The position numbers and the translations under genes were made by a program. Shown here piece after piece: positions 51,010 through 58,783 of a DNA stretch of 64,000 bases. The DNA is taken from positions 682,001 through 746,000 of the forward strand of contig NZ_OBQI01000001.1 of the NCBI RefSeq assembly GCF_900221005.1, read 5' to 3'. How positions within the stretch are numbered: position 1 is the first letter of the stretch; each line of letters begins with the position of its first letter. The notes beneath the pieces are model-generated. The model had not been told where the DNA came from and did not search any database. It worked only from the letters and a program-made list of their open reading frames with translations. The DNA is from Blastococcus aggregatus (lineage in GTDB: Bacteria; Actinomycetota; Actinomycetes; Mycobacteriales; Geodermatophilaceae).

Positions 51010-52338
51010 TCAGGGCGTCCAGTCGCCGGTCGCGACGATGACCAGGCTGGGCGTGGTGATCTCGGCGGGCAGCTCGAAGAAGCGCGGCGCCGGGCCGGCC
51101 AGCTGCGGGAACTCCGCGACCAGCTGGTTGGCGGCCTCGAGCTGCGTCGCGTCGCCCTCGGTGTAGTAGACGGTGCTGGCCGGGACGTCGTCGCCCTCGT
51201 AGGCGCCGACGCCCGCGGCCTCCCAGCCGCCGGCCTCGACGGCGCCGGAGATCTTCGCGGCCAGGCCGTTGGTGGAGGTGGCGTTGAGCACGACGTAGGG
51301 CACCCGGACCGGGGTGGCGGCGACCGGCTCGGCCGGGGCGTCGATGGCCAGCTCGGGCAGCGGGGGCAGGGGGGCGACCGGGGCAGCGGCCACGGGAGCC
51401 GTCGGCTGGACGGCGCCGGCCTCGTCGGTCTGCGGCGAGGTGAACTGGTAGACGCCCAGGACGCCGAGCGCGACGACGGCCATGGCGACCAGGCCCTTGG
51501 CGACGCGGCGCGGGGAGCGGCGGGGCTCCTCGTCGAGCAGCGCGACACCGCTGTCCTTCGCGGCCTTCCGGCGGGCCTCCTCGGCGGCCTGCCGCTCGGC
51601 GCGCAGGGCGGCCCGGCCACCGACGGGGGCGCGGGAAAACGAACGCTCGTCCCGCGGAGCCGGGATCTCGTCGCCGAAGTCGCCGATGTCGGAGCGGTCC
51701 TCGTCGTTGCGGGTGCCCGAACGCTCGGGGATGAGGGTGGTGGAGGGGGCGAGCGCGGCCCGCATCTCCTCCTCCGACGGCAGGTCGCCGGAGCGGGAGG
51801 GCTTGGTCCAGTCGCCGTAGCGGGAGTCCGAGCCGCCGGCGGTCTGCCGCGGGAGGCGCGGGGCGGGCGCGTCGGTGCGGATGCCGCTGGGCGCGCTGCT
51901 GGACGGCTCGGTGCTCGACGGTCCGGCGCTCGGCGACTCGGAGGCGATCTCCGCCTGGAGCGCCTTCCGGCGGGCCGCGGCCGCCTCCGCGGCGCGCAGG
52001 CTCTCGGCGAGCGGGCCGGCGGGGATCGGGGGCGCAGCGGGCACGGGACGTCCGGCCGCGGGGACCGGCGGCAGGGGAAGGCGGGAGCGGGAGATCGGGG
52101 CCGCGGGCTCGCCGGCGCGGTTGGCGTCGCCGGCGCGGTTGGCGACCGCGGCGGCCGTGGGCCGGCGCGACGGGGCGGCGTCGAGCCGGGCACGGTCCCG
52201 CCCGGGCGCGGTGGGGTGGTCGCTCAGTCCGGCGTCGGGAACCCCGCGCCAGAGCGCGTCGGGAGCATCCGTCCGACGACGTCCACCGATGACGGACGAG
52301 CTCGTCCCGTCACTGCCTGATCCCGCGTGCCTGCCCAC
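51010..52338 (-). CDS. LytR_C-domain membrane protein
   Basis: A 442-residue protein. The first 280 residues are a long, low-complexity cytoplasmic stretch rich in Pro, Ala and Arg. One membrane helix follows (RRVAKGLVAMAVVALGVLGVY, near 285-305). The extracytoplasmic C-terminus is a LytR_C-type domain (VPYVVLNATSTNGLAAKISG to WTP). It is probably part of cell-wall biology in an unknown role. The neighbouring DUF3263 gene is a regular companion in actinobacteria. The GTG start lacks a good ribosome site. Confidence 0.82.
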   Translation of the reverse strand: MGRHAGSGSDGTSSSVIGGRRRTDAPDALWRGVPDAGLSDHPTAPGRDRARLDAAPSRRPTAAAVANRAGDANRAGEPAAPISRSRLPLPPVPAAGRPVPAAPPIPAGPLAESLRAAEAAAARRKALQAEIASESPSAGPSSTEPSSSAPSGIRTDAPAPRLPRQTAGGSDSRYGDWTKPSRSGDLPSEEEMRAALAPSTTLIPERSGTRNDEDRSDIGDFGDEIPAPRDERSFSRAPVGGRAALRAERQAAEEARRKAAKDSGVALLDEEPRRSPRRVAKGLVAMAVVALGVLGVYQFTSPQTDEAGAVQPTAPVAAAPVAPLPPLPELAIDAPAEPVAATPVRVPYVVLNATSTNGLAAKISGAVEAGGWEAAGVGAYEGDDVPASTVYYTEGDATQLEAANQLVAEFPQLAGPAPRFFELPAEITTPSLVIVATGDWTP

Positions 52339-52365
52339 GGTGACGGAATCTAATGCTTGTAACTC

Positions 52366-52701
52366 TCAATGCCCAGGACCCCGGGACGGACGCGTCCGTT
52401 GCCGTGCCGCCCGGACCCGCCGCAGCCGCCGGACGAGCAGGGGGTCGGCCACCAGGGCGGCCGGCCGGTCCACCAGAGCGTTGAGCACCTGGTAGTAGCG
52501 GGTCGGGTTGAGCCCGAAGCGGTCGCGGATCGCCGTCTCCTTGGCGCCGGCCGCCCGCCACCACTGCCGCTCGAAGGCCAGCATCTCCCGCTCGCGCGGG
52601 GAGAGGTCCACCCCCGCGACCTGCGGAGATGCCGGTACGGACAGCTCCGCCGCGACGTCGTCCCCGCCGGCTGCGGGTGCCGTCGAGAGGTCCGTGCTCA
52701 T
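52366..52701 (-). CDS. DUF3263 family protein
   Basis: A 111-residue protein. After 35 disordered residues comes the DUF3263 core: LSPREREMLAFERQWWRAAG, AKETAIRDRFGLNPTRYYQV and LNALVDRPAALVADPLLVRR, which looks like a sigma-70 region 4-type helix-turn-helix. Its regular position beside LytR_C proteins in actinobacteria suggests it regulates or accompanies envelope genes. DNA binding is inferred. The ATG at 52701 has a short GGAG-like site upstream. Confidence 0.85.
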   Translation of the reverse strand: MSTDLSTAPAAGGDDVAAELSVPASPQVAGVDLSPREREMLAFERQWWRAAGAKETAIRDRFGLNPTRYYQVLNALVDRPAALVADPLLVRRLRRVRAARQRTRPSRGPGH

Positions 52702-52835
52702 GCTCGCTCCAGCTCCTGCCTGACTCCGGCCGACCCGGATGCGGGGGGCTCGGGAGGAACCGTAGGCGCGGCCTCCGACAGTTCTCGGCGCCCCGCCGGG
52801 CCCCGGTGCCGGACCGCGCGGACCGGCGGCGCAGG

Positions 52836-53753
52836 TCACAAACCGGCCGGCACGACCTCCGGAAGTGACCGGCGTGTCCCTGCACGGGCGTGTCGCAGGG
52901 TGTCCGCCGTGAACACCGCGAGCGCCACCCACACGATGGCGAAACCGGCCAGCCGCGCCGGCGGCATCGGCTCGCCGTAGACGAACACCCCGACCGACAG
53001 CTGCATCAGCGGGGTGACGTACTGCAGGAGCCCGATCGTCGACAGCGGGATGCGCCGGGCCGCGGCGGCGAACAGCAGCAGCGGGACGGCGGTGGCGATC
53101 CCGGAGCTCACCAGCAGCAGGGTGTGACCGGTGCCGGCGGAGCCGAACGTCCCGGCGCCGTCGGCGTGGAGGAAGGCCAGGAGCGCGAGGGCCGGCAGCG
53201 TCATCACCGCCGTCTCGAGGAAGAGGCCTGGCGCGGCCTCCACCCGGACCAGCTTCTTCATCAGCCCGTAGAGCCCGAAGCTGGCCGCCAGGCCCAGCGC
53301 GATCCACGGCGGGCGGCCGTAGTCGACGGTCAGGACGGCGACCGCGATCCCGGCGATGGCCACGGCCACCCACTGCAGCCGCCGCAGCCGCTCGCCGAAG
53401 ACGACGACGCCCAGGAGGACGCTCACCAGCGGGTTGATGAAGTACCCGAGCGAGGTCTCGACGACGTGCTCGGAGTTCACGCCGTAGACGAAGATCAGCC
53501 AGTTGGCGGCGATGAGCAGGGACGCGCCCGCGAGGACCAGCATCGTGCGCCGGTCGACCACCGCCGCCCGGACGTGCCCCCACCGGCGGACCGCGGTGAG
53601 CAGCAGCGCGACGAACAGCAGCGACCAGACCACGCGGTGGGCCACGATCTCGACGCCGCCGGCGGGCTCCAGCAGCGGGAAGTACAGGGGGAACAGGCCC
53701 CACAGGGAGTAGGCGGCCAGCCCGGAGACGACCCCCAGGCGACGCTCGTCCAC
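52836..53753 (-). CDS. rarD: RarD/EamA-family transporter
   Basis: A 305-residue protein of the RarD type of drug/metabolite transporters, with about ten helices. Landmarks are GLAAYSLWGLFPLYFPLL, EIVAHRVVWSLLFVALL, NWLIFVYGVNSEHVVETSLG, YFINPLVSVLLGVVVFGERL and GLLQYVTPLMQLSVGVFVYG. RarD proteins are linked to chloramphenicol sensitivity in E. coli, and the natural substrate is unknown. The GTG at 53753 lies eight bases after a TACGGT -10. It shares a 42-base intergenic region with the divergent DUF5313 gene. Confidence 0.9.
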   Translation of the reverse strand: MDERRLGVVSGLAAYSLWGLFPLYFPLLEPAGGVEIVAHRVVWSLLFVALLLTAVRRWGHVRAAVVDRRTMLVLAGASLLIAANWLIFVYGVNSEHVVETSLGYFINPLVSVLLGVVVFGERLRRLQWVAVAIAGIAVAVLTVDYGRPPWIALGLAASFGLYGLMKKLVRVEAAPGLFLETAVMTLPALALLAFLHADGAGTFGSAGTGHTLLLVSSGIATAVPLLLFAAAARRIPLSTIGLLQYVTPLMQLSVGVFVYGEPMPPARLAGFAIVWVALAVFTADTLRHARAGTRRSLPEVVPAGL

Positions 53754-53761
53754 GGGGCGCC

Positions 53762-53767
53762 ACCGTA
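53762..53767 (-). promoter_or_regulatory. -10 element of rarD
   Basis: TACGGT on the minus strand ends eight bases before the GTG at 53753. Confidence 0.45.
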
Positions 53768-53782
53768 CGCGTGCGGACGGCC

Positions 53783-53788
53783 TACCTT
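53783..53788 (+). promoter_or_regulatory. -10 element of the DUF5313 gene
   Basis: TACCTT ends seven bases before the GTG at 53796. It lies 15 bases from the divergent rarD -10. Confidence 0.5.
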
Positions 53789-53795
53789 CGAGGGC

Positions 53796-54194
53796 GTGCG
53801 CGGTGATCGGCCCGACCCGGTGCGGTGGCTCTGGTACGCGCTGGGCGGTGGACTCCCCCGGCGGTTCTCGCCCTGGGTGCTGGCCGACACGACCCGGCGG
53901 ACGTGGATCTGGCGGCACTTCGCCCGGGCGCTGGTGCAGATGCTCCCGCTGGTCGTGCTCTGCCTGGCCCTGCCGCCGGTGGCCCTGTCCTACCGGCTGT
54001 CGGCGGCCGTCGGCGGGCTGCTGATCGGGCTGCTGTTCTCGATGGCCTTCATGACCGAGACGATCGAGCACCGGGTGGTGAAGGCCGGCTATCCGCCGGG
54101 CACCGCCGCGCGGATGCGCGAGGAGCGCGCCGAGCGGGAGCGCATCGAGCGGCGCGCGCCCTACCGCCGCGACGGCGCCGGCAGCTTCGACTGA
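53796..54194 (+). CDS. DUF5313 family membrane protein
   Basis: A 132-residue protein with two membrane helices (about 42-64 and 68-90) after a conserved N-terminus WLWYALGGGLPRRFSPWVLADTT and before a strongly charged C-terminal helix (AARMREERAERERIERR). It matches DUF5313, an actinobacterial family of unknown function. The GTG follows a TACCTT -10 at leaderless spacing. The stop lies 21 bases before the tRNA gene on the other strand. Confidence 0.8.
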   Translation: MRGDRPDPVRWLWYALGGGLPRRFSPWVLADTTRRTWIWRHFARALVQMLPLVVLCLALPPVALSYRLSAAVGGLLIGLLFSMAFMTETIEHRVVKAGYPPGTAARMREERAERERIERRAPYRRDGAGSFD

Positions 54195-54214
54195 GCCGAG
54201 GCCCGGCGGAGCGG

Positions 54215-54287
54215 AGCCGACGAGGGGACTTGAACCCCTAACCGCCCGATTACAAGTCGGGTGCGCTACCAATTGCGCCACGTCGGC
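54215..54287 (-). tRNA. tRNA-Thr (anticodon UGU)
   Basis: On the minus strand the seven-base acceptor stem GCCGACG/CGTCGGC encloses a D arm (GCGC-AATTGGTA-GCGC), an anticodon arm CCCGA-CTTGTAA-TCGGG with anticodon UGU reading ACA, and a T arm AGGGG-TTCAAGT-CCCCT. The 3' CCA is not encoded. The structure is complete. Confidence 0.96.
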
Positions 54288-54311
54288 GGACGACGGGACC
54301 AGGTCCCGCGC

Positions 54312-55202
54312 TCAGGATAGGGAGTGCCCGCCCGGGTCGAGTTCGCGCCCGGCTGCCTCGATCACCGCCTCCCGCACCCGGTCGAGCGTCGCCGAGCGCA
54401 ACCGCCACTGCTGCCAGTACAGCGTGACGTCCACGGCGGCCTCCCGGTCGAGGTCCACCAGGCCCGGCCGCCGCTGCAGGTCGGGCACCATCCCCCAGCC
54501 CAGACCGAGCGCGATCGCGTCGACGAAGTCCGCCGACGCGGGCACGTGATGGGTCGGTGGGGCGGCGCCGTCCCCCGCCCGCGCCTGGAGGTAGCGGTGC
54601 TGGAGGTCGTCCCGGCGGTCGAAGACCACGACCGGGGCGTGGGCCAGCGCCTCGGCGGTCGGGCCGTCCGGGAGCCACCGCTGCACGAAGCCGGGGGCGG
54701 CCACGGGCCGGTAGCGCATGGCGCCGAGGCGGGTGGACGTGCAGCCCGGCACCGGGTCGGCCTCCGTGGTGACCGCCGCCATGACCGTGCCGGCCCGCAG
54801 CAGGGCGCTGGTGTGCTCCTGGTCCTCGCGGTGCAGGTCGAAGCAGGCCTCGCCGGCCAGCGGTGCGAGCGCGGGCAGCAGCCACGTGGTCATCGAGTCG
54901 GCGTTCACGGCGATCGGCAGTGCGGGCGCCTGCGTCGGCACCGCCTCGCCGCCCAGCTCGCGGGCCACGTCCGCGGTGAGCAGCTGCACCTGCCGCGCCA
55001 GCCGCAGCACCGCGCGGCCGGAGTCGGTGACCTGGACCGGCTTGCTGCGCACCAGCAGGATCCGGCCGGTCGCCGCCTCGAGGGCACGCAACCGCTGGCT
55101 GATGGCCGACGGGGTCACGTGCAGCGACCGGGCGGCCGCCTCCAGCGTGCCCTCGCGCACGGTCGCGTCCAGCGCCCGCAGTTGGGCCACGTCCAGATCC
55201 AT
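54312..55202 (-). CDS. ArgP/LysG family LysR-type regulator
   Basis: A 296-residue LysR-type regulator of the ArgP (LysG) group. The N-terminal helix-turn-helix reads LRALDATVREGTLEAAARSL and HVTPSAISQRLRALE. The C-terminal effector domain begins PIAVNADSMTTWLLPAL, characteristic of ArgP. It is divergent from a LysE/ArgO exporter gene, the classic arrangement in which basic amino acids induce their exporter. The ATG follows TAGCGT at leaderless spacing. Confidence 0.9.
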   Translation of the reverse strand: MDLDVAQLRALDATVREGTLEAAARSLHVTPSAISQRLRALEAATGRILLVRSKPVQVTDSGRAVLRLARQVQLLTADVARELGGEAVPTQAPALPIAVNADSMTTWLLPALAPLAGEACFDLHREDQEHTSALLRAGTVMAAVTTEADPVPGCTSTRLGAMRYRPVAAPGFVQRWLPDGPTAEALAHAPVVVFDRRDDLQHRYLQARAGDGAAPPTHHVPASADFVDAIALGLGWGMVPDLQRRPGLVDLDREAAVDVTLYWQQWRLRSATLDRVREAVIEAAGRELDPGGHSLS

Positions 55203-55208
55203 GAAGCA

Positions 55209-55214
55209 ACGCTA
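55209..55214 (-). promoter_or_regulatory. -10 element of the ArgP-like gene
   Basis: TAGCGT on the minus strand ends six bases before the ATG at 55202. The 70-base divergent region also holds GCTAA/TTAGC arms (about 55211-55235) that may bind the regulator. Confidence 0.5.
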
Positions 55215-55259
55215 ACGGCGCGGAAGAATCCTTAGCTGGACCGCCAGATCTCCTGTTCC

Positions 55260-55265
55260 TAGCGT
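55260..55265 (+). promoter_or_regulatory. -10 element of the LysE/ArgO gene
   Basis: TAGCGT ends seven bases before the GTG at 55273. Confidence 0.5.
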
Positions 55266-55272
55266 CGAGACC

Positions 55273-55905
55273 GTGTCCACGACCCCGGCCCTCGTGGCCC
55301 TCGCCTCCGGGCTCGCTCTCGGCCTCGGGCTCATCGTGGCCATCGGCGCGCAGAACGCCTTCGTCCTGCGACAGGGGCTCCGGCTCGAGCACGTGGCCGC
55401 CGTCGTGGCGGTGTGCGCGCTGTCCGACGTGGCCCTCATCGCCGCCGGGGTCCTCGGCGCCGGCGCGGCCGTATCCCGGGCGCCGCTGCTGATCCCCGTC
55501 GTGTGCTTCGCCGGGGCCGCCTTCCTCCTGGCGTACGGCGCCGTGGCCGGTCGCCGCGCCACCCGCCCCGGCGCGCTGCTCACCGAGGCGGGCGGGGCCG
55601 GCTCGAGCCTCGCCGCCGCCGTCGGCACCTGCCTGGCCCTGACCTGGCTGAACCCGCACGTCTACCTCGACACGGTGGTCCTGCTGGGCTCGATGGCCTC
55701 GACGTACGAGGAGCACCGGTGGGAGTTCGCCGTCGGGGCGGGGCTGGGCAGCGTCCTGTGGTTCACCGCGCTCGGCTACGGCGCCCGCCTGCTGCGGCCG
55801 GTCTTCGCCCGCCCGGCGGCCTGGCGGGTGCTCGACGTCGTCATCGCCGTCGTCATGTCCGTGCTCGCCGTCTCCCTCGTCGTCCGGGGGCTGGACGCGC
55901 TCTGA
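55273..55905 (+). CDS. LysE/ArgO amino-acid exporter
   Basis: A 210-residue, six-helix exporter of the LysE family. The family motif GLIVAIGAQNAFVLRQGL is at residues 18-36, and the second half has LALTWLNPHVYLDTVVLLG. LysE/ArgO export lysine and arginine when their cellular level is too high. The divergent ArgP-type regulator supports this. The GTG lies seven bases after a -10. Confidence 0.9.
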   Translation: MSTTPALVALASGLALGLGLIVAIGAQNAFVLRQGLRLEHVAAVVAVCALSDVALIAAGVLGAGAAVSRAPLLIPVVCFAGAAFLLAYGAVAGRRATRPGALLTEAGGAGSSLAAAVGTCLALTWLNPHVYLDTVVLLGSMASTYEEHRWEFAVGAGLGSVLWFTALGYGARLLRPVFARPAAWRVLDVVIAVVMSVLAVSLVVRGLDAL

Positions 55906-55914
55906 CCGTCGGCG

Positions 55915-56376
55915 TCATCCGGCCGGTCGCCACGCGTAGCGCACGTCGGGCTCGCGTTCCTCGTTGCCCGCGCCGTCGGTGCGCTCGACGGCGACGAACC
56001 CGTGCCGCTCGTAGAACCGCTGGGCCGCTGCGTTGACCTGGAAGGTCCACAGCCGCAGTCCGGCGGGCTGCCGCTCCTGCGCCAGCGCGATGCACCGGTC
56101 CCCGATCCCCCGTCCCCGGACGTCGGGATCCAGGTAGAGCTGGTCGATCCACCCGGGCGTCAGCGCGAGGACGCCGACGACCGCGCCGCCGAGCTCGGCG
56201 ACCCAGGTCTCCTCCCGCGGCACGACCACCTCCCGGAGCCACCGTCGGACCTCGTCGTCGGGATGCGCGCGGCGCAACGTGGGCAGCGCGGCGTCGAAGG
56301 AGCGCAGCCAGACGTCGGCGACCGCCGCGGCGTCGGCGGACCGGGCGCGGCGGAGGACCAGCGGGCCGGCCGTCAC
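55915..56376 (-). CDS. GNAT family N-acetyltransferase
   Basis: A 153-residue acetyltransferase. The acetyl-CoA-binding motif A is VRGRGIGDRCIALAQE (R/Q-x-x-G-x-G), preceded by IDQLYLDPD, and the C-terminal NAAAQRFYERHGFVAVERT is motif B. It should transfer an acetyl group to an amine. The substrate is unknown. The GTG start places the beta-1 strand LVLRRARSAD at residue 6. It is convergent with the LysE gene. Confidence 0.86.
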   Translation of the reverse strand: MTAGPLVLRRARSADAAAVADVWLRSFDAALPTLRRAHPDDEVRRWLREVVVPREETWVAELGGAVVGVLALTPGWIDQLYLDPDVRGRGIGDRCIALAQERQPAGLRLWTFQVNAAAQRFYERHGFVAVERTDGAGNEEREPDVRYAWRPAG

Positions 56377-56424
56377 GCGGACCAGGCTGCCAGCTCCGGC
56401 CCGCTCCCTCGACCCCTTTCCGGG

Positions 56425-57078
56425 TCAGGCCGCTTCGGTGCCCGCGGCCGGGAGGTCGCGGACGTGCGCGGCGGGATCGCTGCCGGGCGCCGGACCGTCG
56501 GCCAGCCAGCGCGCGAAGCCGTCCGGATCCCGCCGCTCCAGCTCGTCGAGCACCATCTCCCGGCGGCCGACGAGCGCTCGCCGGACGACCGGGTCCAGCC
56601 GGGCGGTGAGCAGGACGGTGCTGCGCAGCCACTCGTCGCCCAGGGCGCGGGTGGACAGCCCGCCCACCGGCGGCATCAGCAGCGTCGGGCCGTCCGTCCG
56701 GACCGGGAGCGGCCGGACCGGCGCCGGTCGCTGCGTCCGGCCCTGCTGGGCGCCGCTCCGGCGGAGCCGGACCCCCACCACCGCACCGGCCACCACGGCG
56801 CCCACGAGCACCGCGACCAGGGCCCCGGCGAGCGCGGACAGCCCGGCGAGGACGAGCAACGCCCCCGCCGTCCACCCCGCTGCCCGGACCCCCGCGTCGA
56901 GCGCCGCCCCGCGGCGAGCGCCCGGCGCCTCGGAGACCATCCCGGCGGTGGTGGCACCCACGAGGGCCGCGGCGACCATCAGCGCGACGAGGCCCGGTAT
57001 GCGCAGCGCGAGTGCCCCCACCACGGCCAGCGCGGCGGCGGCCCCGAGGACGACGACCAGCGCCGATCGAACGAGCAT
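56425..57078 (-). CDS. Membrane protein with C-terminal LDELERRDPDGFARWLADG motif (paralogue A)
   Basis: A 217-residue protein. The N-terminal 110 residues make three to four membrane helices in an Ala/Gly/Val-rich region. The cytoplasmic C-terminal part contains ALGDEWLRSTVLLTARLDP and VLDELERRDPDGFARWLADG, followed by GSDPAAHVRD. The neighbouring gene at 57144 encodes a paralogue with the same C-terminal motifs. I know no function for this family. The pair is probably the product of a local duplication. Confidence 0.7.
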   Translation of the reverse strand: MLVRSALVVVLGAAAALAVVGALALRIPGLVALMVAAALVGATTAGMVSEAPGARRGAALDAGVRAAGWTAGALLVLAGLSALAGALVAVLVGAVVAGAVVGVRLRRSGAQQGRTQRPAPVRPLPVRTDGPTLLMPPVGGLSTRALGDEWLRSTVLLTARLDPVVRRALVGRREMVLDELERRDPDGFARWLADGPAPGSDPAAHVRDLPAAGTEAA

Positions 57079-57143
57079 GCGGGCCGCCCTACCCCGGGGA
57101 CCGCCGCTCTGCACGCGCTCCCGGGGTGTCGTTCGCGCCCGGG

Positions 57144-57821
57144 CTACTCGCGCAGGAACGCCGCCGGGTTGCTGCCCCGGTCCGCCCCGTCCGCCAGCCA
57201 GCGCGCGAACCCGTCCGGATCGCGTCGCTCCAGCTCGTCCAGGATCGACGCCCTCCGGGCTGCGACCCCCTCGGGGGTGAGCGGCTCCGGGGAGACGTCC
57301 AGGAGCGCCGTCGTCCGCAGCCACTCCTCCCCGAGCGACCGGTTGCTGAGGAAGCGGACCGGCGGGAGGACCGTTCTGGTGCTGCCGGCCGAACCGATGC
57401 GGAACGTCGGCGCCGCGGGGTGCAGCGGGGACAGGACGACCGGGCTCTCCTGCTCGTCCGGGAGCGGCGTCCCGGCCGGTGCGGCGCGGCCCGGGACAGG
57501 TCGGCGGAGCGCCAGGGCGGCTGCGGCGAGCAGCCCAGCGGCGAGCAGGGTCGCGGCCGTCCCGACGAGCAGCGCGGCACCGCAGAGGACCAGGAGCCCA
57601 CCGGCGGTGCACGCCGCCGTCCATGCCCACGCGACCAGGGCGACCTCGCCCGCCCGCGACTCCTCCCAGGCCGCTCCTGCCCGGCCGGCAGCCACGAGAG
57701 CGGAGACGACCACGAGGCCGACGACCGCCGAGCCGTCCAGGCCGAGCCCGCCGACGACCGCCAGCACGGCCCCGAACGGTGCAGCGAGAACCAGCGCGGG
57801 GCGTGCGGGGAGACCGGGCAC
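57144..57821 (-). CDS. Membrane protein with C-terminal LDELERRDPDGFARWLADG motif (paralogue B)
   Basis: A 225-residue paralogue of the preceding entry. The N-terminal half contains about four hydrophobic helices. The C-terminal half has SLGEEWLRTTALLDVSPEPL and ILDELERRDPDGFARWLADG, then GSNPAAFLRE. The hydrophobic parts of the two proteins are barely alike, while the C-terminal motif is nearly identical, so it is the functional core. The GTG start is the first possible one. The gap to paralogue A is 65 bases and the two may form one transcript. Confidence 0.7.
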   Translation of the reverse strand: MPGLPARPALVLAAPFGAVLAVVGGLGLDGSAVVGLVVVSALVAAGRAGAAWEESRAGEVALVAWAWTAACTAGGLLVLCGAALLVGTAATLLAAGLLAAAALALRRPVPGRAAPAGTPLPDEQESPVVLSPLHPAAPTFRIGSAGSTRTVLPPVRFLSNRSLGEEWLRTTALLDVSPEPLTPEGVAARRASILDELERRDPDGFARWLADGADRGSNPAAFLRE

Positions 57822-57900
57822 GGGCGTCCTCCAGCTGAGGTCGGGCGACGTCGACGGCCGGCCGCCTGGCCCTCCGTGTCACCCGGCAGTATCCACGCCC

Positions 57901-58677
57901 GTGGGCTCCTCCGTCGTCGATCCGGACCTGCGCCTGGCCCTCGTCCTCGTCGTCCTCACCGCCCTCGCCGCCGCTGCGGGGCGGCTGTCCGGTCTCGGTG
58001 AGCAGCGGCCGATCCTCGTGGCCGCGGTCCGCGCCACGGTGCAGCTGGCGGTGGTCTCGGCCCTGCTGCTCGCCGTGGTCGAGTCCCTGGCCCTCTCCGC
58101 GGCGTTCGTCGGCCTCATGACGGTCATCGCGGCGGTCACCTCCGCGGGCCGGGTGACCGGGCTGCCGCTGCGCGCCCCCGGGGCGCGCGACCGGCTGCTG
58201 GCCACCGCACTCCCGATCGCCGGCGGTGCCGCACCCGTCGTGCTGCTGGTGCTGGCCAGCGGGACGGTGCCGTTCCGGGGCGAGTCGGTCGTCCCGATCG
58301 CCGGCATCCTGATCGGCGGCGCCATGACGGCGACCTCGCTGGCCGGGCGCCGGCTGCGCGAGGAGCTGGACCAGCGGCGCGGCGAGGTCGAGGCGGCGCT
58401 CGCCCTCGGCTTCCTCCCCCGGGACGCGGTCCTGTTCGTCATCCGGTCCGCGGCGGCCTCGGCGCTGATCCCCCCGCTGGACCAGACCCGCACCGTCGGC
58501 CTGGTGACCCTCCCGGGCGCCTTCGTCGGCGTCCTCCTCGGCGGGGGCAGCCCGCTCGAGGCCGGCGCCGCACAGCTGCTGGTGCTCATCGGCCTGCTCG
58601 CGGCGCAGATGCTCGCGATCTGGGCGGTCACCGAACTGGTGGGCCGCGGGGCATTGCTGGACGACGTGCCGCGTTGA
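57901..58677 (+). CDS. FetB-like (UPF0014) iron-export permease
   Basis: A 258-residue membrane protein with seven or so helices. The family markers are AAVRATVQLAVVSALLLAV in the second helix, GGAMTATSLAGRRLREEL, LALGFLPRDAVLFVIRSAAA and TRTVGLVTLPGAFVGVLLGG. In E. coli FetB pairs with the ATPase FetA to export iron. No fetA-like ATPase lies next to it here, so the partner is elsewhere or is shared. The GTG is used as start. Confidence 0.82.
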   Translation: MGSSVVDPDLRLALVLVVLTALAAAAGRLSGLGEQRPILVAAVRATVQLAVVSALLLAVVESLALSAAFVGLMTVIAAVTSAGRVTGLPLRAPGARDRLLATALPIAGGAAPVVLLVLASGTVPFRGESVVPIAGILIGGAMTATSLAGRRLREELDQRRGEVEAALALGFLPRDAVLFVIRSAAASALIPPLDQTRTVGLVTLPGAFVGVLLGGGSPLEAGAAQLLVLIGLLAAQMLAIWAVTELVGRGALLDDVPR

Positions 58678-58783
58678 ACCGTCCAGGCAGCTCACAGGCA
58701 GCCTCCAGCCGCGCGCCAGTGCGCGGCGGGACAGTAGGACCGTCGCGCCGGCCGGATGGCCGCGCGGAGGGAGGAGACGACCA

